From Verrucomicrobiales bacterium (GTDB lineage Bacteria; Verrucomicrobiota; Verrucomicrobiia; Verrucomicrobiales; DEV007), in assembly GCA_022424805.1 (NCBI GenBank), contig JAKMGR010000130.1:1-11393 (forward strand): a stretch of 11,393 nucleotides of DNA, written 5' to 3'. Under the pieces are notes generated by a model. It saw only the letters and a program-made list of their open reading frames with translations. It ran no database searches and was not told where the DNA came from. The position numbers and the translations under genes were made by a program. Below, piece after piece: positions 5,702 to 11,393 of the stretch; position 1 is the first letter of the stretch, and each line of letters starts with the position of its first letter.

Positions 5702-6346
5702 CTACTGCTTGGGCGGCACAACAGGCTCCGCAGGTGGATACGGCAACTCCCATCCGTTCTCGGCAATCACAACCGGATCGTCGCCACTGAGTTCCTTTCC
5801 CCAGTAGTAAAGACGAAAAGCAGGTGACGCCTTCGGGTAGGCGTATATCAGGAGCCAGCGATTCTCCTCGGGAGCTGCGGGAAATGGATCATCAGGCATC
5901 AGTAATTTACCATCCGTATTGAGGGGCTCCGCATGCGGGTCGCTTCCATAGCTGACGAGGCTCGCCCCGTCGACGATCTCGATATCGTCGATATCAAAAT
6001 TCACGGTATGCCCCGAAATTGTTACATCTACGGCGACCAGTCGCGCCTCAATCGAAGCGTTCGGATCAGGACTCAAATACGAATATCCCTCGTAATTCCA
6101 CGCCCCGTTCACGACCACTTTTCCTCCGCCGAGCCCTTCCGCCTGTTCTTGCGCTTTCGCTCGCATCAGCGCATCGACTACCTCCTTTTGCTGTTCGGAA
6201 GTCAACTGGCCAGGATCCGCTGTTGAAACCTGCATCTCACTCGCATTCGACTCAGGTGTGTCCGTCGGTTGCTTATCCCCACAGGCGGAGAAAAGAGCGG
6301 TAGCAAGAAGAAGCCCGAAAAAGCGAACAGTCGATTGGTTAATCAT
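5702..6346 (-). CDS. Lipoprotein of unknown function
   Basis: This 214-residue protein begins with a lipoprotein signal sequence: a hydrophobic stretch FFGLLLATALFSAC with lipobox FSAC and lipidated Cys22. A low-complexity acidic linker follows (residues 23-45), then a helical segment (LTSEQQKEVVDALMRAKAQ, about 48-66) and a probable beta-rich domain with many aromatic residues (YEGYSYLSPDP; RWLLIYAYP; FRLYYWGKEL). The C-terminus is Pro-rich (PYPPAEPVVPPKQ). It should be anchored in the inner or outer membrane, facing the periplasm. I recognise no family or catalytic motif. The start at 6346 is chosen because it gives a complete signal; no Shine-Dalgarno is present. It is divergent from the cupin/riboflavin gene run and not obviously part of an operon. 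Confidence 0.8.
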   Translation of the reverse strand: MINQSTVRFFGLLLATALFSACGDKQPTDTPESNASEMQVSTADPGQLTSEQQKEVVDALMRAKAQEQAEGLGGGKVVVNGAWNYEGYSYLSPDPNASIEARLVAVDVTISGHTVNFDIDDIEIVDGASLVSYGSDPHAEPLNTDGKLLMPDDPFPAAPEENRWLLIYAYPKASPAFRLYYWGKELSGDDPVVIAENGWELPYPPAEPVVPPKQ

Positions 6347-6378
6347 AGGAAATGCAGTCTACCAGAAGTTGTTGTAGC

Positions 6379-6394
6379 CGTCACCTGTGTGACG
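6379..6394. repeat. Perfect dyad CGTCAC-N4-GTGACG between divergent genes
   Basis: A 6-bp perfect inverted repeat with spacer CTGT lies in the 141-bp space between the lipoprotein gene and the cupin gene, 33 bp upstream of the lipoprotein ATG and 93 bp upstream of the cupin ATG. It could be a regulator site for either gene. No matching copy was noticed elsewhere in the window. The rest of the spacer shows no FMN riboswitch and no clear promoter. Confidence 0.3.
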
Positions 6395-6487
6395 CATGGA
6401 TCGTAACCTCAACAAATCAAGAAAGCTGCCCCGAACAAGGCAAAAGCTTCCCTTTTCAAGCCCAGTCATCGTGACTACATTTTCGCC

Positions 6488-6859
6488 ATGAGCGACGTCG
6501 CTACCGAAATCATCGGACCCAATTTTCAAATCACTCGACTCGCCGAGATCGAGCCAACGCCCTGTCCCTGCGGTCAGGCCCGCCGCGCATTCATGAACGA
6601 CAAAAATGACGTCGCGTCCATGCATCTCGTCGACATCAAATTCGACAGTGAAACGCACTACCATGAGCGTATGACCGAATTCTACTATGTGCTCGAAGGA
6701 GAAGGTCATATCGAGCTCGACGACGAAAGGCACGAACTGCGTCCCGGAACTGCTGTCCTCATTCAGCCCGGCTGCAAGCACCGCGCCGTCGGAAGCAACC
6801 TCAAAATCCTCAACATTCCCGTTCCCAAATTTGACCCGAACGACGAACACCACGTCTAG
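6488..6859 (+). CDS. Single-domain cupin protein
   Basis: This 123-residue protein is a small cupin barrel. Cupin motif 1 is seen as [18 protein letters not shown], giving metal ligands His57, His59 and Glu64. Motif 2 is [16 protein letters not shown], with His98 as the fourth ligand. The set is complete, so it probably binds a divalent metal. Cupins of this size include sugar isomerases, dioxygenases and ligand-binding proteins, and the sequence does not tell which. CPCG at residues 26-29 is an extra Cys pair near the N-terminus. It heads the riboflavin gene run and ends only 6 nt before ribBA, so cotranscription is very likely. A role linked to flavin or pentose phosphate chemistry is a guess from context. 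No Shine-Dalgarno precedes the ATG. Confidence 0.88.
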   Translation: MSDVATEIIGPNFQITRLAEIEPTPCPCGQARRAFMNDKNDVASMHLVDIKFDSETHYHERMTEFYYVLEGEGHIELDDERHELRPGTAVLIQPGCKHRAVGSNLKILNIPVPKFDPNDEHHV

Positions 6860-6865
6860 AAAACC

Positions 6866-8062
6866 ATGGACTTCAGCCCTCCCGAAGAACTCATTGCCGA
6901 CATCCGCGAAGGAAAAGTCGTCATCATTGTAGATGACGAAGATCGCGAAAACGAAGGCGACCTGATCTGTGCCGCCGAGAAAATCACGCCGGAGATCATC
7001 AATTTCATGGCCACCCATGGACGTGGCCTTATCTGCGCACCCATCCTGTCCGATGCGGCGGACAGACTCGGTCTCCCTCTTATGGTGAAGCGCAATAACG
7101 AATCGCAGGGGACAAACTTCACCGTAGCCGTCGATGCGGCCGAAGGAGTTACCACTGGAATCAGTGCCGCAGATCGGGCCAAGACCGTTTCCATCCTCGC
7201 CAATCCCCTTGCCGAACCACAGGACCTTGTGCGCCCCGGACACATTCTCCCTCTCCAGGCTTACCCCGGAGGAGTTCTCCGGCGCGCCGGTCATACCGAA
7301 GCAGCGATCGACCTGGCCCTCCTCGCGGGACTCCACCCCGCCGGGGTCATTTGTGAAATTCTCAACGAAGACGGCACCATGTCCCGTCTTCCCGAACTTC
7401 AGGCCTTTGCCAAAGAGCACGACCTGAAAATTGGATCCATCGAATCTCTGATCGAATACAGGCGACGCGAAGAAAAACTCATTGAGAAAATCGAGCACAT
7501 TGAACTTCCGACAGACTTCGGGAAATTCGGACTCACCCTCTACGCCAGCAAGCTCAACCCCAGCGAGGAACATCTTGCCCTCGCCAAAGGAAAAATCGAG
7601 ACCGACGAACCAGTTCTCGTTCGCGTCCACAGCGAGTGCCTCACCGGCGATGTCTTTGGTTCGCGCCGCTGCGACTGTGGCAGCCAACTCCACGCCGCCC
7701 TACGGCAGATCGAGGAAGAGGGATGCGGAGTTCTCGTATACATGAGGCAGGAAGGAAGAGGCATTGGGCTCGGCAACAAAATCAAAGCCTACAAACTTCA
7801 GCAGGAAGGTCTCGACACCGTCGAGGCTAACGAGAAGCTCGGCTTCGGCTCTGACCTTAGAGACTACGGCATGGGCGCGCAGATCCTGTATGATCTTGGT
7901 GTGAGAAAAATCCGTCTCATGACCAACAACCCTCGCAAGGTTGTCGGACTCGACGGGCACAATTTGGAAATCGTTGAAAAAGTCCCCATCAGAATTCCGT
8001 CCAATCCCGACAACGAAGCATACTTGAAAACCAAGCGCGATAAGCTAGGGCATTTTCTGTAA
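6866..8062 (+). CDS. ribBA: Bifunctional 3,4-dihydroxy-2-butanone 4-phosphate synthase / GTP cyclohydrolase II
   Basis: This cytoplasmic enzyme supplies both precursors of riboflavin. The N-terminal half (about residues 1-200) is DHBP synthase, which converts ribulose 5-phosphate to 3,4-dihydroxy-2-butanone 4-phosphate and formate. It has [12 protein letters not shown] (22-33), [17 protein letters not shown] with His143, and Glu164 in ICEILNEDG. The C-terminal half (about 205-398) is GTP cyclohydrolase II, which opens GTP to the diaminopyrimidine. It has zinc ligands Cys258, Cys269 and Cys271 ([16 protein letters not shown]), then [24 protein letters not shown] and MTNNPRK. All key residues of both halves are present and the 398-residue length is typical. 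The start ATG lies 6 nt after the cupin stop, without a Shine-Dalgarno. It is followed by ribH. Confidence 0.97.
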   Translation: MDFSPPEELIADIREGKVVIIVDDEDRENEGDLICAAEKITPEIINFMATHGRGLICAPILSDAADRLGLPLMVKRNNESQGTNFTVAVDAAEGVTTGISAADRAKTVSILANPLAEPQDLVRPGHILPLQAYPGGVLRRAGHTEAAIDLALLAGLHPAGVICEILNEDGTMSRLPELQAFAKEHDLKIGSIESLIEYRRREEKLIEKIEHIELPTDFGKFGLTLYASKLNPSEEHLALAKGKIETDEPVLVRVHSECLTGDVFGSRRCDCGSQLHAALRQIEEEGCGVLVYMRQEGRGIGLGNKIKAYKLQQEGLDTVEANEKLGFGSDLRDYGMGAQILYDLGVRKIRLMTNNPRKVVGLDGHNLEIVEKVPIRIPSNPDNEAYLKTKRDKLGHFL

Positions 8063-8103
8063 GCCGATACGCTCTGAACCGAATTTCCAATATCCAATCG
8101 ACC

Positions 8104-8592
8104 ATGTCGAAAGCCGCACCTGAAACGCCCGCCAGCCTCGACCGCGCAGGCACCGTCAACATTGTCGCGAGTCTCTACAACAGTAATTACACCGACGCAC
8201 TTGTCGAATCAGCCAGCGAAACGGTTGGTAGGCTCGCCCCGGATCTCGAAATTAAAGTCGTTCGAGTTCCAGGAGCTTTTGAAATTCCGGTCGTCGTCGA
8301 AGCCGCGGCATGCAGCGAGAACCAACCGCTCGCCATCATCGCACTTGGAGTGATCATTCGCGGCTCGACCGCGCACGCCGACCTCATTGCCGAGTCGATC
8401 ACCAATTCGCTGCAGCAATCCAGCGTCTCCCACCTCATCCCCGTCATCCACGAAGTTCTCCTCGTCGAAAACACCGAACAGGCCGAAGCTCGTGCTTTTG
8501 GCGACGAACTCAACCGCGGTCGCGAAGCCGCAGAAGCCGCCATCGCCATGATCGACGTCATGGACTCCCTTGCCGAAAACCAGATTTCCTGA
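8104..8592 (+). CDS. ribH: 6,7-dimethyl-8-ribityllumazine synthase
   Basis: Lumazine synthase condenses the DHBP made by RibBA with 5-amino-6-ribitylaminouracil, the penultimate step to riboflavin, usually in large cage-like oligomers. The 162-residue protein has the substrate segments SLYNSNYTDALVE (23-35), VPGAFEIP (55-62) and GVIIRGSTAHADLI, with catalytic His91. The usual FGVLT segment near residue 116 is replaced by IHEVLLVENTEQA, so the customary Phe-Gly and Thr are His-Glu and Leu; EQA and Arg130 are kept. I believe related Verrucomicrobiota share this variant, from memory. An extra N-terminal stretch of about 15 polar residues precedes the first strand. It lies 41 nt after ribBA and 15 nt before the dehydrogenase. 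The nusB gene that often follows ribH is not here. Confidence 0.94.
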   Translation: MSKAAPETPASLDRAGTVNIVASLYNSNYTDALVESASETVGRLAPDLEIKVVRVPGAFEIPVVVEAAACSENQPLAIIALGVIIRGSTAHADLIAESITNSLQQSSVSHLIPVIHEVLLVENTEQAEARAFGDELNRGREAAEAAIAMIDVMDSLAENQIS

Positions 8593-8607
8593 CGCTTTCA
8601 TCACCAC

Positions 8608-9575
8608 ATGGAAAAAATTGTTTTTCTCGACCGCTCCACCGCCGACCGAAATGGTCCGGGAATCAAAGACGTAGACTTCTCCACTCTCGAAGGGCTTGGT
8701 GAGGTCATCTCTCACGACATCACCAATCCGGAAGATACCGCCAGACGTATCGCAGACGCCGAAATCGTTCTTACCAATAAAGTCGTTATCGGTGCCAATG
8801 AAATGGATGCGGCCAAAAACCTGAAACTGATTCAGGTCGTCGCAACCGGCGTCAATAACGTCGACCTAGACGCTGCGAGAGAGCGCAACCTTGCCGTCTG
8901 CAATGTCAGCGGATACAGCACCGAGGCCGTCGCCAACATGTCTTTGCTTCCCTTCTCAATCTCGAAAGCAACATACACCGCTTCGCCGCCGAGCCGGAAA
9001 AATGGGCTGAGTCCCCTATCTTCACTCGATTGGATTATCCCATCGGAGAGCTGGCCGGGAAGATTCTCGGCATCGTCGGGCTCGGCTCGATCGGCAAAGC
9101 TGTCGCCCGAGTCGGTCTCGCTTTCGGAATGCAGGCTATTGCCCTGGCTCGTGAAGGATCCACAGGTCAGGGCGGCATGCCGAGACTTCCTCGCGATGAG
9201 TTCTTTGCCGTCGCCGACGTCGTCACCCTGCATTGTCCACTTACGCCAGAGAATCACCACTTCATCAACGCCGAAACGCTCGGCCAGATGAAACCCTCCG
9301 CTATTCTCATCAATACCGGACGCGGCGATCTCGTCAACGAGCCAGCGCTGGTCGAAGCCTTGAAAAATCATACGATCCGAGCCGCCGCCGTAGATGTGCT
9401 CACCCCGGAACCCCCATCTACCGACCACCCCTTTCTCACTGCCGGACTGGACAATTTATTCATCACCCCTCACACCGCGTGGAGTTCACTCGAAGCCCGC
9501 CAACGCCTTATCGACGGAGTTGTCGAAAATATTAAGGCATTCCAAAGTGGAGAAGAGCGCAACCGAGTCGTATAA
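8608..9575 (+). pseudogene. D-2-hydroxyacid dehydrogenase (glycerate dehydrogenase/hydroxypyruvate reductase type), frameshifted
   Basis: The gene is split over two frames. The first starts at ATG 8608 and is correct up to about residue 111 (GYSTEAVANM), then runs in a wrong frame to 9291. The second frame continues the protein with VFASLLNLESNIHRFAAEPE and ends at TAA 9575; its first usable start is TTG 9030. Adding one G after 8940 (ATG-TCT to ATG-GTC) restores 322 residues, the family's usual length. In repaired numbering, GLGSIG at 158-163 is the NAD(P)-binding motif, and Arg239 (NTGRGDL), Glu268 (VLTPEPP) and His289 (TPHTAWSS) are the catalytic residues. The HxxWxS ending is typical of enzymes reducing hydroxypyruvate or glyoxylate. 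Conserved residues on both sides of the break point to a recent mutation or a sequencing error. It is last in the riboflavin gene run. Confidence 0.88.
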
Positions 9576-9615
9576 AGTTCGAATTAGCAAAAGTGAAGCT
9601 CTCATTCGAAAGCCA

Positions 9616-9638
9616 CCCGGCAGGGCTGCCCGGCAGGG
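9616..9638. repeat. Short tandem repeat CCCGGCAGGG (two copies, 13-bp period)
   Basis: CCCGGCAGGG occurs at 9616-9625 and 9629-9638, separated by CTG. It lies in the 117-bp gap between the convergent dehydrogenase and AsmA-like genes. No function is evident. Confidence 0.6.
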
Positions 9639-9662
9639 TTATCTCAGCCATTCAACCCTGTC
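9632..9662. terminator. Possible hairpin between convergent genes
   Basis: GGCAGGGTT (9632-9640) pairs with AACCCTGTC (9654-9662) over 9 bp including one G-T wobble, with a 13-nt loop. Its position between two convergent gene ends suits a terminator, but no T tract follows on either strand. Confidence 0.3.
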
Positions 9663-9692
9663 AGGTGACGGAAGCAACACGTTTGGAAAATC

Positions 9693-11393
9693 CTACTGAT
9701 CTTCCGAATTCGATTCCTCTTCGACGCCCTCGCTCGGCACTCCACCGAGGAACCCATTGATCAGCGAATCAATTTCGTCACCGAGTTCAAGTCCAGTCGC
9801 CTCTTCGATCTCAGCTCCTAGGATCTCGGCTGCTTGCTCGTTGCCTCCGAGCATTCCCTTCAATTTCTGCAGAGACTCTGGTGAAGTCCCGAGAACCTCG
9901 CTCAATTTACTTGATGCAAAGTCGAGGTGAAACTCCTTCAATTCCAAGTCCGGATCGGAGATTAAGCCATCTCCCCGAATCGTGATCGACTTTCCTTCCA
10001 AGCCGGTTGCTTTGGCGAGCGCTGGCTGAAGTGTCGCGACGCTGGTGAAGTCGCAAGACTGATGCTCCAACTTTATCGATCCATTCGTAACAAGCTCGGC
10101 TCCACCCTGCTTCACAACCATATCGCTGGTGAGAAGGACTCCGCTCTCGATGAGGTAGGATCCCGTCAAAGAGCCTTCGTCCCGGATACCAAACGCAGGA
10201 ATGACGGTTCCGAGCAATTTCTGAACCGGCCCAATGATGGGAAAATCTGGCAAATTGGAATCCCGAATCAATACCTTTCCACCGCCCCGGATTCGTTTCA
10301 CATCACTGTAGCCAACTCCGCGGAAATCGAGATAAATCGCGCCCGTCATTCCGAGCTCTGCCTTTCCAAAATAGGTAGCAATTTCAGCAAGCGGCATCCC
10401 CTTCACTTCGATGAGACCACTGAAAGGTTTCTCCTCTGCGGTGAGTCGCTTCGCGCCATTGAGTTCCACATTCCCGCCCAGCACGCTCGCGGAAAAGCTG
10501 TCCGTCTGAAGCGTGCCACCCGAGTAATTCACAATCCCACGGAGGTTGCTGACTGGCAACTCTCGTGATGAACTCGTGATGACGATTCCGTGATGGTGCT
10601 CGTAGTTGATAGCGAGTTCGGCATTTTCGGGAGCCTCCATCGGGACAGTTCCAGAAACCTGAACCATGGGCGAATCGATCATACTCATCGCGCCAAAACT
10701 ATCACCAAGCTCTGGCTTGATCTCAGAAAGCAATGCGATCAAATCGACAGTCGATTGCAGTTGCTTCACATGCAGTATCTTCGTTTCGGTATCGAACGAA
10801 AGAACTCCGCCAATGACTCCCTCGCCATATCCGATCTGGAGCGTCGGCACTTCGATGCGTTTCGTCGCAGGATCAAATGAGGCACGAATCGTTGCGGTAG
10901 AAACGGAAAGGTCGCGCCAGGAAAAATTGCTTCCATCAAAACGGGCGACAAGATCAATTTCCTCTGGTTTAGCGGAATCAAAATCGAGCTCCAGATCCAA
11001 CTTCGGTGAATCACCGTATATCTTGAATTCAAGAAAGGGCATAAACTTCTGAATCGCTGAAAAATCAAAATCCAGGGACGACGCTCCCTGTTCCGCAGCT
11101 CCGCTTTCCTCTCCGCCGCTACCAGGACCTGCCTCCGGCAATTTGATGTTAGCCTCGCCTTTTACATCCACAGCTCCGAGGGCGGTTTCGAGCCGTTCGA
11201 TAACAATTCTTTCCCGACTCACCAGCATCTCAGCATCAAGTTCCGTCAACTCACCGACTTGCTCGCCATCTTCGAAAAAGGTGACCGTCGAATCGTTAAA
11301 AACGATTTCTGTTTCACCACTGACCTTCTGATCTTTGATCAAGCCGATAAAATCGACGTTCACCGCCACATCAGAAACACTAAGCTGCGGCTT
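9693..11393 (-). CDS. AsmA-like envelope protein, C-terminal part (5' end outside the window)
   Basis: The frame is open to the right edge (the eight codons before the GTG at 11369 read KPQLSVSD), so the visible 566 residues are the end of a longer protein and that GTG is probably not the start. The sequence is a long run of amphipathic beta strands without enzyme motifs. The segment RGGGKVLIRDSNLPDFPIIG, then GTVIPAFGI and LTGSYLIESGVLLTSDMVV, matches the conserved C-terminal region of AsmA/YhdP-type proteins. These are anchored in the inner membrane by an N-terminal helix, span the periplasm as beta-rich grooves and help lipid transport or outer-membrane assembly. A Gly/Glu-rich linker (GPGSGGEESGAAEQG) interrupts it near the start of the visible part. 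The last 60 residues are acidic and helical, an unusual tail. It is convergent with the dehydrogenase. Confidence 0.8.
   Translation of the reverse strand, partial: KPQLSVSDVAVNVDFIGLIKDQKVSGETEIVFNDSTVTFFEDGEQVGELTELDAEMLVSRERIVIERLETALGAVDVKGEANIKLPEAGPGSGGEESGAAEQGASSLDFDFSAIQKFMPFLEFKIYGDSPKLDLELDFDSAKPEEIDLVARFDGSNFSWRDLSVSTATIRASFDPATKRIEVPTLQIGYGEGVIGGVLSFDTETKILHVKQLQSTVDLIALLSEIKPELGDSFGAMSMIDSPMVQVSGTVPMEAPENAELAINYEHHHGIVITSSSRELPVSNLRGIVNYSGGTLQTDSFSASVLGGNVELNGAKRLTAEEKPFSGLIEVKGMPLAEIATYFGKAELGMTGAIYLDFRGVGYSDVKRIRGGGKVLIRDSNLPDFPIIGPVQKLLGTVIPAFGIRDEGSLTGSYLIESGVLLTSDMVVKQGGAELVTNGSIKLEHQSCDFTSVATLQPALAKATGLEGKSITIRGDGLISDPDLELKEFHLDFASSKLSEVLGTSPESLQKLKGMLGGNEQAAEILGAEIEEATGLELGDEIDSLINGFLGGVPSEGVEEESNSEDQ

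Noticed and set aside
6347..6487. An FMN riboswitch expected upstream of riboflavin genes.
   Set aside because: The spacer is only 141 bp and none of the conserved riboswitch blocks can be seen in it.
6359..7693. A 444-residue minus-strand open frame opposite the cupin and ribBA genes.
   Set aside because: It is fully antisense to two well-conserved genes. Its composition is what antisense of C-ending codons gives, and it shows no domain pattern.
8209..8715. Minus-strand frames opposite ribH and the start of the dehydrogenase.
   Set aside because: They are shadows of conserved coding sequence with no recognisable protein features.
8932..8950. Programmed ribosomal frameshifting in the dehydrogenase.
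   Set aside because: There is no X-XXY-YYZ slippery site and no strong downstream structure was noticed. A one-base loss explains the data more simply.
9693..11369. GTG 11369 as the true start of the AsmA-like gene.
   Set aside because: The frame continues to the window edge with fitting residues, and AsmA-like proteins need an N-terminal membrane helix, which is missing here.

Overview
The window looks like a chromosomal segment of a Verrucomicrobiota (PVC-group) bacterium. This is inferred from protein style: a short secreted protein and an HEFAH metallopeptidase of types I associate with Planctomycetes and Verrucomicrobia, a secretin with Gly/Ser- and Pro/Ala-rich linkers, and an unusual lumazine synthase C-terminal segment. 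No rRNA or marker gene fixes the taxonomy. None of the main genes has a clear Shine-Dalgarno sequence. I see no tRNA, rRNA, CRISPR array, insertion sequence or transposase.

Layout: (1) 1-497, minus: 5' part of an exported zinc metallopeptidase, cut by the window edge. (2) 498-668: a control region rich in inverted and direct repeats, between two divergent genes. (3) 669-1202, plus: a small secreted protein; it converges on a LysR-type regulator (1237-2127, minus) across a hairpin terminator that also encodes the regulator's last codons. (4) 2120-2301: an apparent frameshifted C-terminal gene relic, divergent from the LysR gene. (5) 2323-2946, minus: a rhomboid-type membrane protease, downstream of a secretin (3003-5288, minus) whose signal peptide seems to begin upstream of its first ATG. 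(6) about 5319-5701: an AT-rich promoter, a 14-codon ORF with a canonical ribosome binding site, and a truncated response-regulator receiver relic. (7) 5702-6346, minus: a lipoprotein of unknown function.

(8) 6488-9575, plus: a tight run of cupin, ribBA (6-nt gap), ribH (41-nt gap) and a D-2-hydroxyacid dehydrogenase (15-nt gap). RibBA makes both riboflavin precursors, from GTP and ribulose 5-phosphate, and RibH joins the two branches to give the lumazine that riboflavin synthase converts to riboflavin. No FMN riboswitch is visible ahead of the run. The dehydrogenase is broken by one apparently missing base near 8940, although all its catalytic residues remain. (9) 9693-11393, minus: the C-terminal part of an AsmA-like envelope protein, running off the right edge.

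I did not find a convincing new multi-gene system. The points most worth a second look are the dehydrogenase frameshift, the secretin start, the receiver relic with Glu in place of Asp, the relic beside the LysR gene, and the compact control region at 577-660.
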